From Acinetobacter sp. UBA801 (GTDB lineage Bacteria; Pseudomonadota; Gammaproteobacteria; Pseudomonadales; Moraxellaceae), in the NCBI GenBank assembly GCA_002296655.1, contig DBIN01000052.1, forward strand, positions 1 through 44,058: 44,058 nt of DNA, written 5' to 3'. Shown piece after piece: positions 10,570 through 17,859 of the stretch. Every line of letters begins with the position of its first letter. Positions within the stretch are counted from its first letter, which is position 1. The position numbers and the translations under genes were made by a program. Under the pieces are notes generated by a model. It was not told the DNA's origin. It made no database searches and worked only from the letters and a program-made list of their open reading frames with translations.

Positions 10570-10620
10570 TTCCCCTGCTCTTCTTTATTATGATCAAAAT
10601 TGTTGTTGAATCGCAGTAAT

Positions 10621-11112
10621 TTAAACTTTTGAATTTGAAGATTCTAATCTTAACAAAATCGCTTTATTATCCAACCCGCCTGCAAAGCCTACTAGCTTTC
10701 CACTTGCACCCACCACACGATGACACGGTACAATAATCGAAATTGGATTTTTACCATTTGCCGCCCCTACAGCACGCATCGCATTCACACTACCGACCTG
10801 TTCGGCAATTTGCTTATAACTGCGAGTTTCCCCAAAAGGAATGCTTAATAATGCCTGCCAAACTTTCTTCTGAAATTCAGTGCCTTCAAAATCAAGAGGC
10901 ACATCAAATTGCTGACGCTGACCTGCAAAATACTCTTGGAGTTGCTGCTGAGTTTTGAGCAAAATTGGATGATCATCTTGTCGAACTAAACTGGCTAAAC
11001 GTACCCGTTTATGATCTTCGTTATCCCACATTACCGCAACCAATGCGTGATCGTGAGCCACCAATTTAAGCACGCTTACAGGAGTGTCCATTTCAGTAAA
11101 TGCCAATTGCAT
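10621..11112 (-). CDS. ogt: Methylated-DNA-protein-cysteine methyltransferase
   Basis: This is a suicide DNA-repair protein that transfers the methyl group from O6-methylguanine (and O4-methylthymine) to its own cysteine. The 163-residue product has the acceptor motif IIVPCHRVV with C130, the helix-turn-helix segment with the Arg finger (RAVGAANGKNP) and the SYKQIAEQVG block. The start is the ATG at 11112, with GAGGAG seven bases upstream; an in-frame TTG at 11127 covers the ribosome-binding site and is unlikely. No N-terminal Ada regulatory domain is present, so this is the constitutive Ogt form. It lies about 95 bases downstream of gdx on the same strand. Confidence 0.9.
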   Translation of the reverse strand: MQLAFTEMDTPVSVLKLVAHDHALVAVMWDNEDHKRVRLASLVRQDDHPILLKTQQQLQEYFAGQRQQFDVPLDFEGTEFQKKVWQALLSIPFGETRSYKQIAEQVGSVNAMRAVGAANGKNPISIIVPCHRVVGASGKLVGFAGGLDNKAILLRLESSNSKV

Positions 11113-11208
11113 TATTTTTCTCCTCAAGCAGGTAGGGTATCAGCTCACCCTGTTTTAACTCGAACCGATCTGTGATTGCACGCACATACCAAACAACCAC
11201 ATTCCCAA

Positions 11209-11526
11209 TTATGTAGATGAAATTTTCATCAACACCAGACCGGAAATAATCAGAACTGCAGCCAACATACGCATAGCACTGGCAGGTTCGCCTAACACAA
11301 AAATACCCACTAAAAATGAACCGACTGCGCCAATACCTGTCCAAATCGTATAAGCCGTGCCCAATGGTAAAGTACGCATCGCATAGGCCAAAAGCGCAAA
11401 ACTTAAAATCATAAAAAAGAGCGTCACAATGCTAGGCGTTAATTTACTAAAGCCGTCAGACAACTTCATGGAATATGCCCAAACCACTTCAAAAATACCC
11501 GCCAATATCAACATCAACCAGGCCAT
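11209..11526 (-). CDS. gdx: Guanidinium exporter, SMR family (Gdx/SugE)
   Basis: A 105-residue four-helix membrane protein of the small multidrug resistance family. It belongs to the Gdx (SugE) subgroup that exports guanidinium in exchange for protons as a dual-topology dimer. The key acid is E13 (LAGIFEVVWA), followed by the subgroup markers SDGFSKLTPS, LPLGTAYTIWTGIGAVG and GEPAS. The start at 11526 has GGAGGG just upstream. A longer reading from 11619 would add a polar N-terminus not found in the family. About 110 bases of potentially structured leader precede it. Chemical specificity is assigned by subgroup motifs only. Confidence 0.88.
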   Translation of the reverse strand: MAWLMLILAGIFEVVWAYSMKLSDGFSKLTPSIVTLFFMILSFALLAYAMRTLPLGTAYTIWTGIGAVGSFLVGIFVLGEPASAMRMLAAVLIISGLVLMKISST

Positions 11527-11550
11527 AACGCCCTCCTTCAATATCATGAA

Positions 11551-11635
11551 ATCAGGCCGCCCTGATGATTTTTCTTGTCGAGTGTCAGTCACTTTGCCTA
11601 TTTCCCAAAACCCAAACAAGGGAGGTCGTTCCTCC
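11551..11635 (-). promoter_or_regulatory. Structured gdx leader, possible guanidine-sensing RNA
   Basis: On the transcript, two hairpins precede gdx. The first is GGAGG-AACGA-CCTCC (11635-11621) and the second is ATCAGG-GCGG-CCTGAT (11566-11551), the latter about 15 bases before the Shine-Dalgarno sequence. Guanidine-II (mini-ykkC) riboswitches upstream of sugE/gdx are built from two short hairpins with ACGR loops. The first loop contains ACGA but has one extra A, the second loop is GCGG, and the linker is about 54 bases, longer than usual. It is therefore a divergent or mistaken match. Confidence 0.3.
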
Positions 11636-11671
11636 TGTTAAAATTTAAGCCACCGTGCAGCGATGACCCCT

Positions 11672-12469
11672 CTATTTTAAACTTAAAATTTTGCGCGCAT
11701 CATTCAACTCAAACATGGCCACAATTAAGCGAATAATCAGGTCTGGATAATTCGAGCATGTGAGCATCACCAAACCGCCCGCGATAATCACACCTAAATT
11801 AACAATTACATCATTGGCGGAAAAAATATAACTGGCCTGCATGTGGGTTCCGCCATCCTTATGCCCTGAAATCAGCCATAAACAGGTGACGTTTGCCAGC
11901 AATGCTACAGCGCCAATACCCATCATCAATATGGATTCAGGCTCACTGCCCAAGAAGAAACGGCGCAGAACATCAAAAATAACCAGTGCAGCCAAACCCA
12001 GTTGTACCCAACCAGACAAATGCGCAGCTTTGAGCTGTTTCTTGGCGGATTGACCCACGACAAATAAAGCCAAACCATACACAGCAGCATCAGCAAACAT
12101 ATCTAAGGAGTCAGCAATTAACCCAGTCGAAGATGCAATTAAACCTGCGATTAATTCCACTAAAAACATAGCAGCATTAATGCCAAGCAAGGCATACAGC
12201 ACTTTTTGTTGTGCAGCACTGTTAGATACAGGTAGTTCAGTTTGTGTATTGGCTTCAGTCTGTTGCAACACAGCACCCAAACCCAATGCCCATAATTTAT
12301 AGCTAATTTCTGTGACATATTGGTTGCTGTGGTAAACGATTAACAGTCGCGCAGGCAAATCAAAAGATAAGGCTGCAATATTATTATAGTCTGCTAAAGC
12401 AATCCGTACCATTTGTTCATCTGCACCACCATTCATTTTATATGGTATGCAACTTACGCACGGACTCAA
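11672..12469 (-). CDS. CDF-family cation transporter, 5' part cut off by a stop
   Basis: This is the C-terminal portion of a cation diffusion facilitator-like transporter. About five to six hydrophobic helices span residues 88-250 of the open frame. The helix-II metal site reads DSLDMFAD and the matching helix-V site SANDVIVN. Residues 15-75 look like a ferredoxin-like heavy-metal-associated fold, but the usual Met-Asp-Cys-Pro motif reads MNGGADEQM, so the metal-binding cysteine is missing. The frame begins with TTG at 12469, directly after an in-frame TAA at 12473-12475; the first ATG is at 12436 and lacks a good ribosome-binding site. It belongs with the copper cluster upstream. It may be inactive, or expressed from an internal start. 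Confidence 0.65.
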   Translation of the reverse strand: MSPCVSCIPYKMNGGADEQMVRIALADYNNIAALSFDLPARLLIVYHSNQYVTEISYKLWALGLGAVLQQTEANTQTELPVSNSAAQQKVLYALLGINAAMFLVELIAGLIASSTGLIADSLDMFADAAVYGLALFVVGQSAKKQLKAAHLSGWVQLGLAALVIFDVLRRFFLGSEPESILMMGIGAVALLANVTCLWLISGHKDGGTHMQASYIFSANDVIVNLGVIIAGGLVMLTCSNYPDLIIRLIVAMFELNDARKILSLK

Positions 12470-12472
12470 AAG

Positions 12473-12649
12473 TTATGAATATAAGACTGTTGCTTTATCT
12501 GTTTGAGTAGTCATGGCAGATGTAACGCTATTTTGATCCGCACAGGATTTTTTTGTATCGTAAGACAGACCACAGCCAGCATTGTTTAGATTTTGGTTTT
12601 CTGAGTTTTTATCTTGATTCGATTGAGGATCTTGAGTTGATGAAGACAT
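12473..12649 (-). pseudogene. Detached N-terminal segment of the CDF transporter
   Basis: This 58-codon frame (MSSSTQDPQSNQDKNSENQ start) ends at TAA 12473-12475 and is in the same frame as the transporter that continues from 12472. Together they would make one protein of about 325 residues. The segment is polar, Asn/Gln/Ser-rich and carries two cysteines (AGCGLSY and KKSCADQ), like the Cys-bearing N-termini of metal-handling CDF relatives. The simplest reading is one gene interrupted by a nonsense mutation. Alternatives are a separate small peptide gene or readthrough. Confidence 0.5.
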
Positions 12650-12750
12650 ACGCCACACCCAAAAATACAATAGGCTCAGTATAAACCAAGCCTATGTATT
12701 TAGGGACAATCTATTCTATTTAGAAGTTGCAGCGATAATTGTCGTAATCA

Positions 12751-13641
12751 TTAAAACCTGAGACGCAAGCCTATCGCATATAAGCCGCTCTGCTCGGAAT
12801 CAGCTGCTGACTGCCAAGCAGTTTGTTGATTGCCTTTCGTATATTCATAACCTGCACTGATATACGGCATGATGTTCTTGCTGATTTCATAACGCATTGC
12901 CACACCCACAGCCGCACGGTTGAGTCCTGTTTTTTTCGCATATTTGGCATCATCCTGCAGAATAACATCTACATCTAAATAAGGTTGTGCAATCAATTTC
13001 TGAGTCAATAACAGATCCCGTGTGGTTTCCGAACTCAAAGCCGCATATTGATCCTCACCCAAATAAAAATAAGCATCGGTTTCAAAAAAATATGGAGCTA
13101 AACCATGTAAGCCAAACACAGCGTCAAACTTATCTTCTCGGTCTATTTGATGCTCTTGCTGATTCACTTCATGGCGATAACGCACACCTGCTTGCACATC
13201 CCAAAAATCCGAAATCACACGACTGTATAACAACTTGACATCATATTCAGTTGCTTGTGATTCGTGTTTATCGCTATGAATTTTCAAAAACAACTTGTTT
13301 TCATCGGTTCCAATACGAGTTTGTAATTTAGATTTGAGCACTCCCTCGGCATGATCATTCACTTGCCATTGCGTATCTAAAGTGCTCACCGCATATACTT
13401 GCGCGCCATGTTCTTTACGATGATCGTGTGACTGCGACTCTTGCAAGAGCGAAGCAAATTGATGCGATTGATGCGATTGATGCGATTGATGCGATTGAGT
13501 ATTTACCTTAGCTGCGATTGCTGCAACCTTTGCGGAACTGCCATGTGCGCTATGCGCCTCTGTTGCTGCCAACCCAACTGAGCTGATGCAGCAGACAAAA
13601 ATACTCAAAACTGTTTTCGCAAAAAGATTAGTGTTGTGCAT
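12751..13641 (-). CDS. copB: Copper resistance protein B, outer-membrane barrel
   Basis: CopB is an outer-membrane beta-barrel protein that works with the multicopper oxidase CopA in periplasmic copper resistance. The 296-residue product has a signal peptide ending near VGLAATEA and a His-rich linker (SHQ repeats, SHDHRKEHG). About 200 residues of amphipathic strands follow, starting around YAVSTLDTQWQ and ending in GLYAIGLRLRF, with the C-terminal Phe expected for BAM-dependent insertion. The start at 13641 has AAGGAG six bases upstream and overlaps the copA stop by 14 bases, so the two are translationally coupled. The frame is intact although its neighbours are broken. Confidence 0.87.
   Translation of the reverse strand: MHNTNLFAKTVLSIFVCCISSVGLAATEAHSAHGSSAKVAAIAAKVNTQSHQSHQSHQSHQFASLLQESQSHDHRKEHGAQVYAVSTLDTQWQVNDHAEGVLKSKLQTRIGTDENKLFLKIHSDKHESQATEYDVKLLYSRVISDFWDVQAGVRYRHEVNQQEHQIDREDKFDAVFGLHGLAPYFFETDAYFYLGEDQYAALSSETTRDLLLTQKLIAQPYLDVDVILQDDAKYAKKTGLNRAAVGVAMRYEISKNIMPYISAGYEYTKGNQQTAWQSAADSEQSGLYAIGLRLRF
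13461..13496. repeat. Four exact 9-bp repeats in copB
   Basis: GATGCGATT occurs four times in perfect tandem (on the minus strand CAATCGCAT, coding Ser-His-Gln). Because the unit is 9 bp, copy-number change by slippage would keep the frame and alter only the number of histidines in the copper-binding linker of CopB. Confidence 0.9.
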
Positions 13642-15659
13642 GTGCTGCTCCTTTTTGCGCTGTCGCTGAAGAGGTTTGAGTCGCCTGAATTGCTGTGGTA
13701 GAAAGCGGTTCATTATCGCTGACCTGTGCCACAATCAATTTGTTCATCATTCCTGCACTCATGTGATAGAGCAAATGACAATGTATGGCCCATTCACCTA
13801 ATTCATCTGCAGTAAGCAGTGCTGTTACAGTTTTACCTGGCGGCACAATTAAGGTGTGTTTATTCGGCATTTCTGCTGCCGTTTGACCATTTTCCAACTG
13901 CATAAACATGCCATGTAAATGCATCGGATGCGCCATCATACTGTCATTGATAAATTTGATCCGAATACGTTCACCATATTTCACCTTGAGCGGTGTGGCG
14001 TCACTAAATTTCTTGCCGTTGATTGTCCAGATATAACGCTCCATCGTACCACCTAAACGCACGACCAATTCACTGCTAGGTTTACGTGTGTCTGGTTGTA
14101 GCTGCAGCGATTTCAAATCTTCATAGTTCAAGGCCTTATGCCCCGCAGGTGTAGAAGCATTTGCCCATCCATATACCACCGCATTTTTGTGTTCTACTGA
14201 AGGCATGCCATATTGTGTATGCGTATTTTCAGACATTGTTGCATGGTTCATCTTGGAATGATCTATTACCGCATGATTCATCTTGGAATGATCCATTTCT
14301 GACATCGCTACATGGTTCATCTTGGAATGATCCATTTCCGACATCGCTGCATGATTCATCTTGGAATGATCCATCTCCGACATTGCTGCATGATTCATCT
14401 TGGAATGATCCATTTCATGCATCGTTGCATGGTTCATTTTGGAATGATCCATTTCCGACATCGCTACATGATTCATTTTGGAGTGATCCATTTCTGACAT
14501 CTTTGCATGATTCATCTTGGAATGGTCCATCTCAGACATCGCTGCATGATTCATTTTGGAATGATCATCTGCATGTTCTGTGGCATGCCCCATATCTTGC
14601 ATGGTGAGTAAAGCACGCGGACGCGCTGCGGGCAGCTGTAGATTTGATGATGCAGAATGAAGTTCATTCTGCAAACTACCCACAGCAAAACCTGAGCGGT
14701 CTATCGATTCTGCTTCAATTTGATAGTGCGCTGCTTGAGGTTCAACAATCACATCGTAGGTTTCTGCAGTTCCGATACGAAACTCATCTACAGTGACAGG
14801 TTTGACTGGCTGACCATCTGCACTGACCACTGTCATTTTTAAGTTTGGAATCCGCACATCATAAAATGACATCGCAGAGGCGTTGATAAAACGTAAACGT
14901 ACTTTTTCATTTGGCTTGAATGCACCTGTCCAATTCTGTTCAGGTGTCTTGCCATTCATTAAAAAAGTATAGCCTGTGACATCGGAAAGGTCAGTTTTCA
15001 GCATGCGCATCTGATTCCACATTTTACGGTCTGACCATGTGGCTTTTAGTCCATCACGCTGTATTTGACGCCAAACATCACCTAACGTTTCACGCTGATT
15101 TTGATAAAACTCGGCTGAAATTTTTAAATCTTTCTGAATTTGATTGCTAGATTTTTCATGAAAATCTGACAGCAGCACCACAATCACGATCGGTGTATTC
15201 ATGTGTGTTTACAGCTGGCTTGGCTTTAGGATGAATCACCAATGAACCGTATAGGCCATCTTGTTCCTGACCTTTGGAATGTGCGTGATACCAATAGGTG
15301 CCACTTTGGCGCACTTTAAACCGATACACAAAATGCCCTTGTGGCTTAATCCCTTGAAAACCATTAAATCCAGGCACACCATCCATCAAACCCGGCAGTA
15401 ATAAACCATGCCAATGAATAGATGAATCCTGATTTTTCAATTGATTATTAACGTGAATTACCGCCTCATCACCCTCTTCAAATTCGAGTGCAGGCGCAGG
15501 AAACTGCCCATTGACCGTAATGCGTTGAACAGGTTTTCCCGTGATATTGACTGTTTGTTCTGCAATGGTCAGGTGATATACCTTGACCGCGGCAAACGCA
15601 GAACTCGAATACAATGCACAGACTGTTAAAAACAGCGTAGGCTGATAAAATTTAGACAT
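13628..15659 (-). pseudogene. copA: Copper resistance multicopper oxidase, frameshifted
   Basis: CopA is a periplasmic multicopper oxidase that oxidises Cu(I) and sequesters copper. Here it is split. The 5' frame (15659 to 15156) has a signal peptide and the first cupredoxin domain with HWHG and HAHS copper ligands. The 3' frame (15202 to 13628) has the rest, including HPMHLHG and HCHLLYHMSAGM ligands of the type 1 and trinuclear sites. The frames overlap. Removing one T from the TT at 15182-15183 would join them as DRDVVLLSDFHEK, which matches the conserved family segment at that point. The middle holds a His/Met-rich repeat. It is coupled to copB. It could be a true pseudogene, a phase-variable or programmed shift, or a sequencing error. 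Confidence 0.85.
14229..14566. repeat. 39-bp tandem repeat in copA (His/Met-rich)
   Basis: Nine copies of a unit encoding MDHSKMNHAAMSE-like 13-mers lie head to tail in the copA 3' frame, the eighth shortened (MDHSKMNHAV). Each unit holds two histidines that begin HSK and NH steps and three methionines, all candidate Cu(I)/Cu(II) ligands. Variants at the third and eleventh positions (A, K, V, T and S/H) show the array has diversified by substitution. Unit number is likely to vary between strains. Confidence 0.92.
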
Positions 15660-15661
15660 GA

Positions 15662-15709
15662 CTTAATCCTTAAAATAAAACTTAAAAGTGTTTTGAATTT
15701 AGGATTAAG
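15662..15709. promoter_or_regulatory. Long hairpin between accessory gene and copA
   Basis: CTTAATCCT (15662-15670) and AGGATTAAG (15701-15709) form a perfect 9-bp inverted repeat. An inner AAAAC/GTTTT pair nests inside it. The outer arm overlaps the upstream gene's stop codon, and the other arm is next to the copA start. The element fills the whole intercistronic gap, so it may control translation or mRNA processing of copA, or bind a regulator. The function is inferred. Confidence 0.4.
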
Positions 15710-16282
15710 CTTTGGGTGGACGTAAAATTTGCTGCCAATGACCAAGTAAATGTTGAGCGTGATAAGCAGGCAATAGAATATTGACAGATGTGAGTGCTGC
15801 AGGTTGAGTCAGTTCAGGAACTTGCACATTCAACACACTGTTTAAGCTTTGACAATGCAACTGCACACAGTCCTGACAATTCATGTTGGCAGTAGAAAAT
15901 TCAGCCGAGCCATAACAACCTGCCGCATTTAAATCGGTATCCGTTGCAGATGTGTGCTGACTGAGATGCTGTTGGCATTGGAATCATGCCCAGATAAATG
16001 CTGCTTGGTTTCAGGATGCATTTGCAAAGCTGTCGTATGACAATCTACTAAAGATGTCACTATAGGCACTGCGGTTGCAGAATGTAGAAGCTCAGACCCT
16101 GCTGCATGATTTGACATCATCCAATTGTGTGCAGGTTTTACCGCAGCACTGACAATACCACTCCACCCCATGACAAATGCCATCAGGATAACAAACCACA
16201 TTTGTTTGTAGGGTTGAGTCAGCACTAAATGAATTCCTGAGTATGAAAGATGTAAACCTGAAATTGCGCAAGAATTGAACAT
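15705..16282 (-). pseudogene. Copper-cluster accessory protein, frameshifted
   Basis: This is a small exported protein upstream of copA. Its first frame carries a hydrophobic segment (QMWFVILMAFVMGWSGIVSAA) read as a signal peptide or membrane anchor, then His/Met/Cys-containing sequence (HNWMMSNHAAGSE, LVDCHTTALQMH). The frame ends early at 15929, while a second frame runs on to 15705 with MNCQDCVQLHCQS and ends LRPPKA. One missing base near 15982-15986 would join them. The start is uncertain: ATGs at 16282 and 16201 and a GTG at 16345 all lack a strong ribosome-binding site. The composition suggests a periplasmic copper-binding accessory factor, but no family was recognised. Confidence 0.6.
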
Positions 16283-16483
16283 TTTTGCCAAGCGCAATCC
16301 ACAATCTACAACTCGCTCAATATAATTCAAGCCCCACTTATACACAATAACTTTTGCATTGAAAAACTGAGTGAATCGGTGCGATTAAAAAGCCAACTAA
16401 AACAATCAAGTTATATATTAAGCAACTTATTTTTATGACTACCTGAGCAAATACCAAACAAATTCAGTGTATTTAAAATATAC

Positions 16484-16509
16484 AAAAAGGATTCTATTGA
16501 ATCCTTTTT
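16484..16509. terminator. Terminator downstream of rpe
   Basis: A perfect 10-bp stem (AAAAAGGATT/AATCCTTTTT) with a 6-base loop. On the minus strand it ends in a U-rich run, so it would stop rpe transcription before the copper cluster. The region 16346-16651 has no gene; it holds only this terminator and the DnaA-box-like array. Confidence 0.8.
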
Positions 16510-16568
16510 ATACTTATTTTGTATAAGTCACAAACAATTGATGTACCAATGTTTATAAATTAATCGGC

Positions 16569-16625
16569 TTATCCATAGTGTTATCAACATAGATATCCAT
16601 ACAGTTATCTACAAAGTTATCCACA
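16569..16625. other. Five DnaA-box-like 9-mers at exact 12-bp spacing
   Basis: On the plus strand, TTATCCATA (16569), TTATCAACA (16581), ATATCCATA (16593), TTATCTACA (16605) and TTATCCACA (16617) start at intervals of exactly 12 bases, all in one orientation. The last is a perfect TTATNCACA DnaA box and the others differ by one or two bases. AT-rich sequence lies to the left. There is no dnaA, dnaN or gidA nearby, so this is not the standard oriC. A DnaA-titrating or DnaA-reactivating site, or an array for another regulator, is possible. Confidence 0.6.
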
Positions 16626-16651
16626 GCTTAAGACCTTGTGATTGTAGAAAC

Positions 16652-17338
16652 TTATACTTCGACTGCGCCAACTTTTGCCAATTCAGCGCGCATGTCATCA
16701 ATCACTGTTTTATAGTCTGGCTTGCCAAAAATTGCTGAACCTGCAACAAACATATCTGCACCCGCTTCTGCAATTTCACGAATATTGGCAGGTCCTACAC
16801 CGCCATCAACTTCTAAACGAATATCACGACCTGAAGCATCAATGATTTGACGTGCCTGACGTAATTTCTCTAAAGTCATTGGAATGAATTTTTGCCCACC
16901 AAAACCCGGGTTCACACTCATAAGTAAAATCTGATCGACTTTATCAAGTACATAATCTAAATAATGTAGCGGTGTAGCAGGGTTAAATACCAAACCCGCT
17001 TTTGCTCCACCCGATTTAATCAGTTGCAATGAACGGTCAATATGCTCTGAAGCTTCAGGATGGAACGTGATAATGTCTGCACCCGCTTCAAGAAAATCAC
17101 CAATCATCCGGTCTACAGGTTTTACCATTAAATGCACATCAATTGGTGCAGTAATACCATAGTTTTTCAATGCCTTACACACACCTGCGCCGAAAGTTAA
17201 ATTCGGCACATAGTGATTATCCATTACATCAAAATGCACCACATCGGCACCTGCCTGAAGTACATTTTCCACTTCTTCGCCTAGACGAGCAAAATCTGCA
17301 GATAAAATAGACGGCGCAATTAAATAAGGCTTGGACAT
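16652..17338 (-). CDS. rpe: Ribulose-phosphate 3-epimerase
   Basis: Rpe interconverts ribulose 5-phosphate and xylulose 5-phosphate in the pentose phosphate pathway. The 228-residue TIM barrel has the family blocks [16 protein letters not shown] near the N-terminus, [16 protein letters not shown] with metal ligands, [18 protein letters not shown] and EVDGGV near the C-terminus, plus the phosphate-binding AGSAIFG. The start at 17338 ([10 protein letters not shown]) fits the family; an in-frame ATG at 17386 would add 16 residues not seen in homologues. It is monocistronic, running leftward into the DnaA-box array and a terminator. Confidence 0.95.
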   Translation of the reverse strand: MSKPYLIAPSILSADFARLGEEVENVLQAGADVVHFDVMDNHYVPNLTFGAGVCKALKNYGITAPIDVHLMVKPVDRMIGDFLEAGADIITFHPEASEHIDRSLQLIKSGGAKAGLVFNPATPLHYLDYVLDKVDQILLMSVNPGFGGQKFIPMTLEKLRQARQIIDASGRDIRLEVDGGVGPANIREIAEAGADMFVAGSAIFGKPDYKTVIDDMRAELAKVGAVEV

Positions 17339-17564
17339 GGGAGAACCTGGCTGAATATTGGGATTGAGGCGCATTATAGCAAACACTGCTTGGTGTTGTG
17401 GATTCTGTTACGATTGGATCATTCAGTTCGATTCTTCAGTTACATCATCCAATTTGATAATTCTATTTCCGCAACGCTCCGTTGCAGGATTCCACTTTTC
17501 TTTCAGTCTGACTTTGTTATGGTAAAGGTCTTTACTCATATAAACAAAATGCTGGTTTCAACAG

Positions 17565-17849
17565 ATGATGAATAGTACTGCCCATATTCAAACAACACAA
17601 GCAAGTCGCATTGCCAAGCGGCTACTCAACCACTGGAAACATAAATTTAACGTTGTAGAAAATGCAAGCCAATACCAAATTATGATGCCAAGCGCCACAA
17701 TTCTGCTCACGCCTCAAACACATAAGCTTGTGGTTGAAATTCAAGCCAAAGATGCTGAAACAGATTTAAGTTACCTCGAACAAGTCGTGCTTGACCATTT
17801 AAGTCGTATGGGACAAACAGAATTGAACGCGGTTTGGCAACAACACTAA
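17565..17849 (+). CDS. DUF2218 domain protein
   Basis: A 94-residue cytoplasmic protein with the DUF2218 pattern: TTQASRIAKRLLNHWKHKF at the N-terminus, an alternating strand region and a final LEQVVLDHLSRMGQTELNAVW. Members are often encoded near siderophore or iron genes, but no such gene is near here and the role is unknown. Two ATGs (17565, 17568) are adjacent; neither has a strong ribosome-binding site. It converges with the M48 protease gene, with only 10 bases between their stops. Confidence 0.75.
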   Translation: MMNSTAHIQTTQASRIAKRLLNHWKHKFNVVENASQYQIMMPSATILLTPQTHKLVVEIQAKDAETDLSYLEQVVLDHLSRMGQTELNAVWQQH

Positions 17850-17859
17850 CTGATTGATG

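Noticed and set aside
12660-12700. AGGCT...AGCCT inverted repeat after copB as a terminator.
   Set aside because: Five-base arms with a loose loop and no U-tract; too weak to call.
14161-14607. A 148-codon plus-strand open frame opposite the copA repeat.
   Set aside because: It is a shadow of the 39-bp repeat on the other strand; its length comes from the repeat lacking stops in that frame, and it has no ribosome-binding site.
16569-16625. The possibility that this is the chromosomal replication origin.
   Set aside because: The genes that normally flank oriC (dnaA, dnaN, rpmH, gidA) are absent, and the array lies in the 3' untranslated region of rpe.
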